DNA of 40,777 nucleotides from a virus. Below, piece by piece: positions 28,538-37,461 of the stretch (positions are counted from its first letter, which is position 1; the number at the start of each line of letters is the position of its first letter). The notes under the pieces were generated by a model. The model made no database searches. It was given only the letters and a program-made list of their open reading frames with translations, and was not told the DNA's origin. The stretch lies in IMG/VR virus record IMGVR_UViG_3300020202_000146, positions 1-40,777 of that record. One strand, written 5' to 3'. The position numbers were made by a program, and so were the translations under genes.

Positions 28538-30866
28538 AATTTTACTCGCTATTACGCTTTCCACGATCATAGCCGGTGTTGCCGGTTATGTTGTTCGTAG
28601 CCACATGGGATCAAGTGAATCGTTTGGCGATACCCAAGATGTTTTGCCAACATTCAAACGAATTACCGGGGGAATTGTCCCTCGTGTCTCCACAAACGAC
28701 TTTGCTATTGGTTCCAGTACCGCTACCTCCTCTGCACCATTTGCGGTCAACGTGCGAGGTGACGACGTAACCGTCTACGGTTCTGGTTCGTTTACTGGTT
28801 TTGCCCTCTCAGACTGTGATGCAGACAACCAAACCTTGGCCTGGGATAGCACCACCGGACAGTTTGGCTGCGGTGACGACGACAACTCAGGAGGTGGCGG
28901 TAGCAGCTTCTCTGGTTTAGATACTGATGCCGGTGGTACTCCCGTAAAGGTTACTTCGCTTTCATTTGAACCAAACCAGTTTAACTTCACAAATATCGCA
29001 TCCGCCGGCACGGTACGCTTAGATTGGTCAAATGGTCCTGCTTCCCGTTCCATGACCAATACCTGGTCGGCAATAAATACTTTCTCGTCTGGCGCCTCAG
29101 TTTCCACGAGTTTTGAGGTTGCCGGAACTGCTTCAGTTTCTAGGTTATTAGTCGGATCAACCACGACAACCTCACTTCTCAATATCGGTATTGATTCAAC
29201 TGGTTCGAATGATGGCGCACGGTTCGGTACGGATACCACCTTGTATCGTGTCGCTGCTAGCAACCTACGAACTGGTGGCACCTTTTCTGCGGTAACAAGG
29301 GTAAATTCCCCGTTGTTCTCGAACCTTGCGGGTGGTGTGACCATTGCTGCCGAATCAGGTGGAGACGTCTATCTTGGTGCAACATCTGGCCTCACCTCAC
29401 AAGCTACCAATTTAATTCTCTATCCTAGCGGTAACATCGGCATTGGGACTACGGCACCAAGTACAAAGGTAGAGGTAGCCGGCACCGCAAGCATCTCCGC
29501 TTTCTCCTTAACTGATTCATCAACCGGGGTGGGCATCGTTGATTGTGATGGTGACACTCAAGCCCTCGGTTTTGATACGACTACTGGCAGATTCTTCTGT
29601 GGTGATGATGATTCAGGGGGTGCGTCTGGTTCAAAGTGGACAGAATCAGGTAACCTCACCTACCTCACTGATACGAATAACGATCTGGCCACTGGGGGTA
29701 CAGCCTCCACGACAGCACCATTCGTTGTTGATCTCAATACGGGTACTGATGCTCGTATCGGTTTAGGAGGTGCAACAACCGCCTCTCTATCACTTGGGAT
29801 TGATGATTCCGATACTGATGCTTTTGTGCTCTCAACTGGTAACACATTAGGTACTAATAATCTATTTAGAATCCTCTCTGGTGGTGCAACGGTATCAGTT
29901 CCCTTTGAGGTTCGTGGTTTAGCTTCATCCTCAACACTCTTTGGATCTGGCCTCGTTGATTGTGACTCTGATGGGTCACAACTTCTTTGGTCAAATACGG
30001 GCGTATTCTCGTGCCAAACACTCGCTGATGCTGATATTCCTGACACTATTACTGCTTCCAACTACCAGCCGTTGGATGCAACATTGACTGCCCTAGCTGC
30101 GTACAATACCAACGGGATCCTCACACAAACGGCTGCAGATACATTCGTGGGTAGAACACTCACCGGGACATCTAATCAGATTACCGTTACCAACGGTGAT
30201 GGCGTCTCAGCCAATCCAACCTTTTCTATTCCAACTCCGTTCATTATTCCCGGTAGAGCCTCCGTATCAAGCAACTTTGAGATTCTTGGTACTGCATCTG
30301 CCTCATCAAACCTATGGATTGGCGGTAACTCTACTCTAATTGGGACGTTAGGAGTTACCGGTCTTTCGACACTAGGAGCCCTTACTGCTACCGGCGTCAT
30401 TGATTTTGGTGACGCTACCTCAACCGAGTTGGCAAATGGTACGAATCCAACGATTAATGCCGAAGGTGAAACAGCCATAGATACATCAGGTTTCGGGCAG
30501 CTCGTCTACTACGCTTCGGGATCAGAACACACGATTACCGACGAAAAGAAAATAACTCTGTCGCTGGCTTCGACATCGTTCAGTAGTTTCTCATCTCGAT
30601 CTCTTGGCTATCAGTTCCGAGGCATCACTGTAAAACGGATTTGGTGTAAAACCTCTAACGCTACCTCGGTAGTGATCAACCTTTCCTCTAACGGTACGGC
30701 CGATATGGATCAGCTCACCTGTGCTACCACTAATACGTTTGACGATGGTTCCATTTCCAACGCAACGATTACCAAAGGAAACGAGTTGGTTTTAGAACGG
30801 CGAACGATTAGTAACGGCGTCGATTTCTTAACCATAACCTTTACCTATGTTGAAACACGTGAATAA
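28515..30866 (+). CDS. Large repeat fibre/adhesin with N-terminal anchor, 783 aa
   Basis: A membrane segment (about residues 8-27) is followed by a long chain of blocks. FEVAGTASVS-type units recur at least four times (about 197, 318, 469 and 583). DCDxDxQxLxW...F.C.DDD units recur at about 98, 346 and 482. GNIGIGTTAPSTK marks the trimeric fibre shaft. The C-terminal 150 residues are a separate beta domain with Cys pairs. The block style is that of phage fibres and of secreted CPR-type proteins. Receptor binding is likely; the N-terminal anchor is unusual for a virion fibre. Confidence 0.6.
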   Translation: MKTNLAAKILLAITLSTIIAGVAGYVVRSHMGSSESFGDTQDVLPTFKRITGGIVPRVSTNDFAIGSSTATSSAPFAVNVRGDDVTVYGSGSFTGFALSDCDADNQTLAWDSTTGQFGCGDDDNSGGGGSSFSGLDTDAGGTPVKVTSLSFEPNQFNFTNIASAGTVRLDWSNGPASRSMTNTWSAINTFSSGASVSTSFEVAGTASVSRLLVGSTTTTSLLNIGIDSTGSNDGARFGTDTTLYRVAASNLRTGGTFSAVTRVNSPLFSNLAGGVTIAAESGGDVYLGATSGLTSQATNLILYPSGNIGIGTTAPSTKVEVAGTASISAFSLTDSSTGVGIVDCDGDTQALGFDTTTGRFFCGDDDSGGASGSKWTESGNLTYLTDTNNDLATGGTASTTAPFVVDLNTGTDARIGLGGATTASLSLGIDDSDTDAFVLSTGNTLGTNNLFRILSGGATVSVPFEVRGLASSSTLFGSGLVDCDSDGSQLLWSNTGVFSCQTLADADIPDTITASNYQPLDATLTALAAYNTNGILTQTAADTFVGRTLTGTSNQITVTNGDGVSANPTFSIPTPFIIPGRASVSSNFEILGTASASSNLWIGGNSTLIGTLGVTGLSTLGALTATGVIDFGDATSTELANGTNPTINAEGETAIDTSGFGQLVYYASGSEHTITDEKKITLSLASTSFSSFSSRSLGYQFRGITVKRIWCKTSNATSVVINLSSNGTADMDQLTCATTNTFDDGSISNATITKGNELVLERRTISNGVDFLTITFTYVETRE

Positions 30867-31143
30867 GCTACTGCTCACTTTGTTCTACCTATGCTCGGTG
30901 ATAATCACCTGGTATTTGGGGTCACAGAATCATGAACCCGCTGTTTTAGGCGGTGTCGAGCGCAAGAATGTATTCATTCAGGTACGAATCAAAGAAAAGA
31001 CTGAACTGGGGGATTACCAGGATTCTATCTACTACACCCCCGAGGAATGGAAGAACAAGACCGATGCGGATATTCAGAGTGATATAGAGCAACGGGTTTC
31101 AAAATGGATCCAGTTCGTGAAAGAGCAATCAAACAAAGAGTAA
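30847..31143 (+). CDS. Single-pass membrane protein, 98 aa
   Basis: One helix (about residues 7-25, LLLTLFYLCSVIITWYLG), then a soluble domain of about 70 residues with charged helices (YYTPEEWKNKTDADIQSDIEQRVSKW). It overlaps the fibre gene by 20 bases and the next gene by TAATG, so all three are coupled. No family recognised. Confidence 0.5.
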   Translation: MLKHVNKLLLTLFYLCSVIITWYLGSQNHEPAVLGGVERKNVFIQVRIKEKTELGDYQDSIYYTPEEWKNKTDADIQSDIEQRVSKWIQFVKEQSNKE

Positions 31144-33308
31144 TGAAGAATAGTCTCATTATAATCGTAGCCATACTTGGATTCCTTGCCGTACCTGCGG
31201 TGGCGGATGCTGCTGATCGCTATTGGGTGGGAGGTACTGGCAACTGGAATGATGATGACAACCATTGGGCTACGAGTTCTGGGGGAACTCCAGCAGATGG
31301 AAACTTACCCACCGCCTCGGATAACTGCATTTTTGATGGCAGCTCATCAGGAGGAGCCGCCTACACAGTAACCGTAAACGTTTCTGCTACCTGCCTAGAT
31401 TTCACGATGGGTGCCCCCGGAGGTGGCAACAATGTTACCTGGGCTGGCTCATCAGCCTTGGCTATTTCTGGAAGCATGAACCTTTCCGCTGGCTCTGCTG
31501 ATATTACAAGAACATACACCGGAACCATTACGTTCAATGCCACGACTAGCGGTAAAACCATAACGTTGAATGGCGTAAGTCTGGCATCCTCTTTCACTTT
31601 TAACGGATCAGGTGGGGAATGGACTCTCCAGGATGCTCTGACAACAACTGGCAGTATTACCCTTACTGCCGGTTCGCTCAATACCAACGGCGTAGCGGTC
31701 AACATATCGTCGCTTGCTAGTACGAGCAGCAGTACAAGAACGCTTACTCTTGGTGCTAGCACGGTGACAATGACCGGAAACTGGAACATTACCAACTCGA
31801 CGAGTTTTACCTTCAACGCCAACACCTCCACACTTACTTCAAATAACACCAACTTCACCTTTACGGGTGCAGGATTTACCTATAACACAGTAAACATCAC
31901 CGGCGGTGCGAGTACCACAAATACGATCAATAACAGGAACACCTTTGCCAATCTCACTTTGACCGGTGGGGCCGGGGTAGCCAATGTATTTTCGCTCACA
32001 CAGAGCCAGACCATCACTGGTACCTTTACTGTCGCTGGGAACTCTGCGGCAAACCGGGTACTCATTGCATCAAGTGTAATTGGTACGGCCCGTACCCTCA
32101 CAGCTGCTGCCGTCACAATTTCAAATGCAGATTTCAGGGACATTACCGGTGCAGGAGCGGCAACGTGGAACATATCTGCTGCAACCGGTGGATCGGGGGA
32201 TTGCGGTGGTAATAGCGGGATTACCTTTACCACAGCTACCACACGCTACTGGGTAGGCGGCACGGGCAACTGGAATGCAACAACCGAGTGGGCAGCCTCG
32301 AGTGGAGGAGCTAGTGGGGCGACGGCACCGCTCTGCCAGGATGATGTTGTCTTTGATAATGGTTCTTTCAATGGCACCGGCCAAACGGTGACGAATAACG
32401 CTGCAAGGATGGGAAAGAGTATCGATTGGACTGCCTACAGCGAGGGTCAAACTCCAACACTGAGTATAACCACGAATGGAGCGATATTTGGTTCATTAAC
32501 GCTAATTTCAGGTATGACATTCTCTGGTACCGTTGTCCTTACTTTCGAAGGAAGGTCAACGTATACGCTTACCACAGCAGGTAAATCCATAGGTCACCAG
32601 ATCCAACTAAATGCCCCCGGGGGCACACTTACACTACAGGATGCACTTACCTCGACCTCAACGATAACGGTAAACAATGGCCACCTCGATCTCAATGACG
32701 TTAATGTGACCTGTACAACGTTTTCTAGTAGTAGTACAGCAGCAAGGACCATCTCCATGGGAGGCGGAACCCTAACACTCACCGCCAGTGGCACTCCGTT
32801 TAGTCTTTCAAGCACGACGAACCTCACCTTTAATAGGGAAACATCCACCATAAAACTGACGAATAACAGCTCGACAGTAAAATCATTCAGTGGCGGTGGT
32901 CAAACATACTATAACTTTTGGAACGCTACCGCTGGGACCGGAGATGTTGAAATTAGTGGGTCCAATACCTTCAACGATATAAGGATCGATGCTGGACGTG
33001 TAAATCGCTTTACAGCTGGGACCACAACAACGCTTACCACACTTACAGCTACCGGTTCCCCGGGCAACATGATCACTATTTCAAGTGTAACGTCTGCCAG
33101 TCACACTCTCTTGAAAGCGGATAGTAACCAGACTAATAACGACTACTTGATCTTGAAATATTCGACAGCCACACCATCGTGCACCTTCTTTGCCGGGACT
33201 AATTCGACCGATGGAGGAAATAATAGCGGATGGACGTTTACTGCTCCTGCATCATGTGTGGCAGCAGATGAGACTAAACCTGACGACTTTATAATCATCA
33301 TCCAATGA
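31143..33308 (+). CDS. Secreted beta-repeat surface protein, 721 aa
   Basis: I start at ATG 31143 (MKNSLIIIVAILG), which gives a full signal peptide with cleavage near VADA-AD (about residue 23). Two RYWVGGTGNWN units (about residues 26 and 367), each followed by a DNC/DDV..FD strand, start two halves of Thr/Ser/Gly/Asn-rich beta-helix-like repeats. The style is that of large bacterial surface proteins. Very low Lys and no catalytic motif. It is probably exported to the cell surface or carried as a virion spike. Confidence 0.55.
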   Translation: MKNSLIIIVAILGFLAVPAVADAADRYWVGGTGNWNDDDNHWATSSGGTPADGNLPTASDNCIFDGSSSGGAAYTVTVNVSATCLDFTMGAPGGGNNVTWAGSSALAISGSMNLSAGSADITRTYTGTITFNATTSGKTITLNGVSLASSFTFNGSGGEWTLQDALTTTGSITLTAGSLNTNGVAVNISSLASTSSSTRTLTLGASTVTMTGNWNITNSTSFTFNANTSTLTSNNTNFTFTGAGFTYNTVNITGGASTTNTINNRNTFANLTLTGGAGVANVFSLTQSQTITGTFTVAGNSAANRVLIASSVIGTARTLTAAAVTISNADFRDITGAGAATWNISAATGGSGDCGGNSGITFTTATTRYWVGGTGNWNATTEWAASSGGASGATAPLCQDDVVFDNGSFNGTGQTVTNNAARMGKSIDWTAYSEGQTPTLSITTNGAIFGSLTLISGMTFSGTVVLTFEGRSTYTLTTAGKSIGHQIQLNAPGGTLTLQDALTSTSTITVNNGHLDLNDVNVTCTTFSSSSTAARTISMGGGTLTLTASGTPFSLSSTTNLTFNRETSTIKLTNNSSTVKSFSGGGQTYYNFWNATAGTGDVEISGSNTFNDIRIDAGRVNRFTAGTTTTLTTLTATGSPGNMITISSVTSASHTLLKADSNQTNNDYLILKYSTATPSCTFFAGTNSTDGGNNSGWTFTAPASCVAADETKPDDFIIIIQ

Positions 33309-33763
33309 AGGCTTTTACCAAAGTAATCACAGCAGCAACAACCATCGCTCTTGGAGCGGGTATTGTCGTCTCCAATCTCGGTGGTACCTACAAGTACGAG
33401 AGCATCGAGTGGAAGAAACCAACAAATGATCAAGGATGGGCCGAAGATACCAAGAAAGAATCCTTGAATATTCGGACTGATCATGAATTGCAGAAGATGC
33501 TCTCATTACACAAAGCACAGTTAGAACAGTTTGAAAGCTTTGATGCCGTCTATGTCGAGTACCCCGATGCTTTGCGACCACTCCTTATGAAAGAGGGCTA
33601 TACCGGAGATGAGCTTGAGGCTGAGATTTTAAAACGAGTTGGTGAATTAAAGTGGCAACGGGACAAACTACACCAGTCTATTGAGCGCATGGAAAAAGAG
33701 ATCGAACTACGTAAATCAGGTGCTGTAGATCGAACCGAAGACATTAAACAGGTAAAGAAATGA
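33305..33763 (+). CDS. Membrane-anchored coiled-coil protein, 152 aa
   Basis: An N-terminal hydrophobic segment (about residues 5-25) precedes a charged domain ending in a long coiled coil (about 100-150, Lys/Glu/Arg-rich). It overlaps both secreted-protein neighbours by ATGA. It may hold or assemble them at the membrane. No family recognised. Confidence 0.45.
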   Translation: MKAFTKVITAATTIALGAGIVVSNLGGTYKYESIEWKKPTNDQGWAEDTKKESLNIRTDHELQKMLSLHKAQLEQFESFDAVYVEYPDALRPLLMKEGYTGDELEAEILKRVGELKWQRDKLHQSIERMEKEIELRKSGAVDRTEDIKQVKK

Positions 33764-35334
33764 AGAAACTACTTATCGCAACAATTATCTTTATGGGTAG
33801 CCTTTTGGCTAAAGATGCCAAAGCTGCCCTATTTTTCATCGACTGCAACTTTGGCAACAACGCTTCCTCAGGCCTTACGACTGCCCTGGCATGGGCCGAC
33901 TGGGATCAGTTTACAGAGAACGCCCGAGCACCAGGCGATAAGGCAGTGGTCCGTCGGGGTGGCACTGGTTGCGATAACGCTACAAACCTGACAGTTACCT
34001 CAACTGGTAACAATGAAGACTTCATTACCATGGAAGCTGACTTCGACAATTACTGGGGTGACTTTTCCTCCTCCTCTCAAACCTACACCGTCACCATCGG
34101 ATCAAAACAGATGACCGCATCGGCAAACATCACGGGAATTGCGGCTGGTGATTGGATCTACGTGCAAGGGGATAATACCCGTAAGCGTGAATTTGCCTAT
34201 GAGGTAAAGAGCGTATCGGGTACCGTGCTCACTCTGTACCATCCGTACGACGGCATCTCAGCTGGCGCAGGAAAGACGCTCAATGTTATGCCAGATAACC
34301 CCCAGTGGAGTACGGCCGCTGGAGCATTGACTGCTACCTTTGCCCAAAATAACTGGTGGATCAATGGTTTGCATTTCCTCGGTACTGCTGCTGGAGGAGC
34401 TACACTGAGTAACGGTAGGCACCACCAGTGGTGGAACACGATATTTGAAGGGGATGCCGCCGGTACTGTTGGGTTTGTACTTAGCACCTCCAACGTCAAT
34501 GCGTATGGCTACGGTTTACGGATCTACAACGTGGATACTGCTGGACTCCGTATCACTGGCGGCAGTATGCGTCTGGTTAAATCACTCATTGATTGTGACG
34601 ACACGGGATCGCTTGGTGTTCAACATAACAATGCTTCAGATGAAACGTTTCCGGTGTACCTCATTGATGTAGAAATAGAAGAATGTGTTACCGCATTTAA
34701 CGCAGCGGCCGCAGCAAACCCTCGTTGGCTCATTGCAAGAAACCTACTCGTAACCGGCGAGACTACGTTTATCGGATCAACGCTGCCTAATTATGACTTC
34801 ACCGCCTTTGAGGATTACGACAGTAAGATTGGAAGCAACTGGTACATTACGGATATTCTCAGCACCAACACAATCAAGGTGGCATCATCATCGAATGATG
34901 TAGTGCGTACTGGTGGGTCCTCTCAAACGTACCTATTCACGCCCGGTGCCAGCACAAGCGACAATGTGTACTCAAGAGTGAAGCTGACCGAACTACCGGT
35001 AAAACTCAATACCACTCGGACCACGTTCACGGTTTACTTCAAGCCGGCAAATACCGCCTCCTGGTCGGCTGATCCCACCTCCTCGCAACTTTACCTGGAG
35101 GCCGATGTATTGGCCTCGGTATCGGGGGCTTTCCGACTCACCAAACGTTCCGGCTGCTCAATTAGCATGACCGGCAATTCTGACTGGCAGGCTTGCACAT
35201 TGTCGGTCACCGCTTCGCAATCCGGCAATGCCTACCTGCGAGCCATGTACATCAAACCCCGTGAAAGCGTGGGAACCAGCAGTACTGACGCTAACCAGTT
35301 TTATTTAGATTTAAAGCCGATTCTATCGCAATGA
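33760..35334 (+). CDS. Secreted parallel-beta-helix-like protein, 524 aa
   Basis: A clear signal peptide (MKKLLIATIIFMGSLLAKDAKA-AL, cleavage near residue 22). The body (about 25-340) has pectate-lyase-like spacing (NNWWINGLHFLG, GLRIYNVDTAGLRITGGSMRLVKSLID), typical of right-handed beta-helices in phage depolymerase spikes. The C-terminal 160 residues look like a carbohydrate-binding or jelly-roll domain. No catalytic site can be named. Substrate, if any, would be a surface polysaccharide. Confidence 0.55.
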   Translation: MKKLLIATIIFMGSLLAKDAKAALFFIDCNFGNNASSGLTTALAWADWDQFTENARAPGDKAVVRRGGTGCDNATNLTVTSTGNNEDFITMEADFDNYWGDFSSSSQTYTVTIGSKQMTASANITGIAAGDWIYVQGDNTRKREFAYEVKSVSGTVLTLYHPYDGISAGAGKTLNVMPDNPQWSTAAGALTATFAQNNWWINGLHFLGTAAGGATLSNGRHHQWWNTIFEGDAAGTVGFVLSTSNVNAYGYGLRIYNVDTAGLRITGGSMRLVKSLIDCDDTGSLGVQHNNASDETFPVYLIDVEIEECVTAFNAAAAANPRWLIARNLLVTGETTFIGSTLPNYDFTAFEDYDSKIGSNWYITDILSTNTIKVASSSNDVVRTGGSSQTYLFTPGASTSDNVYSRVKLTELPVKLNTTRTTFTVYFKPANTASWSADPTSSQLYLEADVLASVSGAFRLTKRSGCSISMTGNSDWQACTLSVTASQSGNAYLRAMYIKPRESVGTSSTDANQFYLDLKPILSQ

Positions 35335-35600
35335 GATTACTACTGTTCATTATTCTTGGATTACTCTTTGCCACCACGGCCTATGCGGTGGGAGAGAACT
35401 TTGTTGGCCTGATGAACGGACAACCAACAGTGATTGAGGATGTGACCGATTCCTCGACTTCAACAGAGGGACTGGTTGAAGGCCAGCCATCGTACCTGCT
35501 TGAATTTAGTCCGACACCGACACCGGCACCTAATCATGCAACGCTTATTTTAAGGCAAGGAAGTATCAACATTCGTAATGGAGACTTAATTTTGCGGTAA
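35331..35600 (+). CDS. Small secreted protein, 89 aa
   Basis: A signal peptide (MRLLLFIILGLLFATTAYA, cleavage at about residue 19) is followed by 70 residues with a Pro/Thr linker (FSPTPTPAPNH) and a strand-rich end (ATLILRQGSINIRNGDLILR). It overlaps the beta-helix gene by ATGA. No family recognised. Confidence 0.5.
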   Translation: MRLLLFIILGLLFATTAYAVGENFVGLMNGQPTVIEDVTDSSTSTEGLVEGQPSYLLEFSPTPTPAPNHATLILRQGSINIRNGDLILR

Positions 35601-35616
35601 TCCACAACGGACAGAA

Positions 35617-35913
35617 ATGGAAAACACTGGTAACAATGGAACTATGCAGGAAAGTAGGATACGCAAACTACTCTTCAATGAGGTGACGCTTGCTGTAGCG
35701 GTTGTTACCGCTTTGTGGAATGTGTATGGCATTGTCCGAGATCCTCAGATTACTTCAGCAGAGCACCTGCTTAAACTGGATGGTCGGCTCACCACCCAAG
35801 AGAAGCTTACTACCGAGCAGATCAATACGATTAAGCAGGACATACGGGATATTAAGGAGCAACAGACACTGATTCTTAAAGCACTCAATCAAAACTATGT
35901 CATCAAAAACTAG
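35617..35913 (+). CDS. Holin/XhlA-like membrane protein with coiled coil, 98 aa
   Basis: One hydrophobic segment (about residues 21-41) is followed by a coiled coil (about 55-92, LTTEQINTIKQDIRDIKEQQTLI). It overlaps the second papain-like peptidase by 17 bases. The pairing of a small membrane protein with a papain-like enzyme repeats the arrangement at 6886-8128, in reverse order. A lysis role is inferred from that. Confidence 0.45.
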   Translation: MENTGNNGTMQESRIRKLLFNEVTLAVAVVTALWNVYGIVRDPQITSAEHLLKLDGRLTTQEKLTTEQINTIKQDIRDIKEQQTLILKALNQNYVIKN

Positions 35914-36790
35914 GCGGGTAAAAAGAGGCCTCCGTCCAACGCCGTATGATCCAAGAGACTTCAGTTTTGCTGGAGTATTTGGTGCTATCAATATCAACGA
36001 GGTACCACTTACCGATTTCATGACCGCTCCCGCAGTTGAGATCAAAGACCAAGGTGGTACGGATATGTGTACCGCTTACGCCCTCTGTTCTGTCTCGGAA
36101 GACCAGGAAAAGGTACCACTTGATCCTGGCTTTACCTTCGCCCTCATTAAGCGGAAGCAGGGCACCTGGAAGACGTGGGGAGGCGACCTGCGATCTGGCT
36201 GCAAGGTGGCACAAGACTACGGTTTTATTGAGGTAGGGGATAACCCTCAGGATTTTGGGAATAAACCACGCAATTTTATAGCCAACTGGAACAACTGGCT
36301 ACACCTAAACGAACTTTTAAGAATTGCTGCTCGTCACAAGAAACAATCGTTTCTCAAGGTGGATGGACCGTATGATACGTTCGACAATTTTCGGGCTGCT
36401 CTCTGGGTGGGTAAGGATGAAGGAAAGAGCATCTATACCGGCTGCGTATGGCGGCCAGGGTGGCTTGCGGCCAGAGGGGGCATCTTACCTGACCGTGCCC
36501 TATCGGGTGGCGTAGGTCATGCCTTCAAGATTTGTGGCCAGAAGATCATCAATGGCCAACCGTACCTGGTGATCCAGAATAGCTACGGAACTGACGTAGG
36601 GGATCATGGCTATTTCTACATGAATCGCAGGGTGGCGAATCGAGAGCTTACATTCAACGGCTACACCTTTACTGATCTTTCTCCTGAAGAGGTGCAGTCG
36701 ATTCTTCAAGGAAAAGAACTGTACGTGGGGGAAAAAATAACCATCTTTGATCGCATCAAGCGGGCAATCAAAGTATTTCTAAGCACATGA
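35897..36790 (+). CDS. Second papain-like cysteine peptidase, 297 aa
   Basis: Catalytic residues in order: Gln in KDQGGTDMC (Q52), Cys nucleophile C58, His in GGVGHAFKICG (H208) and Asn in IQNSYGTDVGDHGYF (N228). Both peptidases begin with a PxPYDPRDxSF/PRSPDPRDIPF-type segment, so they share an origin, but little else is identical. A C-terminal extension (about 250-297) ends in a basic helix. It overlaps the tail-tube gene by ATGA. Endolysin or virion-borne processing enzyme are both possible. Confidence 0.78.
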   Translation: MSSKTRRVKRGLRPTPYDPRDFSFAGVFGAININEVPLTDFMTAPAVEIKDQGGTDMCTAYALCSVSEDQEKVPLDPGFTFALIKRKQGTWKTWGGDLRSGCKVAQDYGFIEVGDNPQDFGNKPRNFIANWNNWLHLNELLRIAARHKKQSFLKVDGPYDTFDNFRAALWVGKDEGKSIYTGCVWRPGWLAARGGILPDRALSGGVGHAFKICGQKIINGQPYLVIQNSYGTDVGDHGYFYMNRRVANRELTFNGYTFTDLSPEEVQSILQGKELYVGEKITIFDRIKRAIKVFLST

Positions 36791-37461
36791 CCGGCGCAGA
36801 AGCAATCTCATTTTTCAGGAGAGTAGTAGATGATGATTCAGTAGATTCTGAACTTATCTTGGACTACCTTAATACTGCCCAAGACGAGCTAGCCTTGGAA
36901 CGTAATTGGGCATTCCTCACCAAGCGAGACACGACAACGATTGATTGGCTTACCTCGGATAGCTATACCACTGGGCACAGCACACCTGCCGATTTCTTCA
37001 TGCCAATATCGGTATTTGTGAGCGGTTTCGACTTTGAGTTTACTGAGGTTCCCTTTGAGCTCATTGAGCGATACAAGGATATTTCTTACCGTTGCTCTTG
37101 GGATCATCGCCAGAAGAAGCTTCACTTTACCGGCTCAACCTCCCAGAGCCGTGACGTGTATCTAACGTACCTTATGGTTCCAACCGAAATTGCCAATGAC
37201 AGTACCGAGATTGCTAGTTGGCCGGAGACAGGACTACAGAAACTACTAGTCTACCATGCGGTGATGCTGTTTTTGGGCGGGACTGATGCAGACAACATTA
37301 CTAAACTTATGCGAGAACAAATTGCTGCACAGTACGCCTCACTGAAGCGTCGGGCAGTACAGCGTGATGCCAAGCTCCGAACCCGTGCTCGTGGGTATCG
37401 GTCATCGGTTCCCCGTCGTGATACCTCGTCAATTCCTGATGTAATAACTGGTATTCAATAA
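36787..37461 (+). CDS. Tail tube/connector protein (gp11/gp4-type), 224 aa
   Basis: The N-terminal helix pair (ISFFRRVVDDDSVDSELILDYLNTAQDELALERNW) followed by a beta middle and a helical C-terminus is the pattern of podovirus head-to-tail adaptors (T7 gp11-like). It would dock below the portal. The next gene starts on its last base (TAATG), as gp11 and gp12 are neighbours in T7-like phages. The C-terminus is Arg-rich. Confidence 0.68.
   Translation: MTGAEAISFFRRVVDDDSVDSELILDYLNTAQDELALERNWAFLTKRDTTTIDWLTSDSYTTGHSTPADFFMPISVFVSGFDFEFTEVPFELIERYKDISYRCSWDHRQKKLHFTGSTSQSRDVYLTYLMVPTEIANDSTEIASWPETGLQKLLVYHAVMLFLGGTDADNITKLMREQIAAQYASLKRRAVQRDAKLRTRARGYRSSVPRRDTSSIPDVITGIQ

Noticed and set aside
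28775-32451. Long minus-strand open frames opposite the fibre and surface genes (100-190 codons)
   Set aside because: They mirror the Ser/Thr/Gly-rich codons of the plus strand, lack start signals and give Val/Pro/Ala-rich non-protein-like translations.
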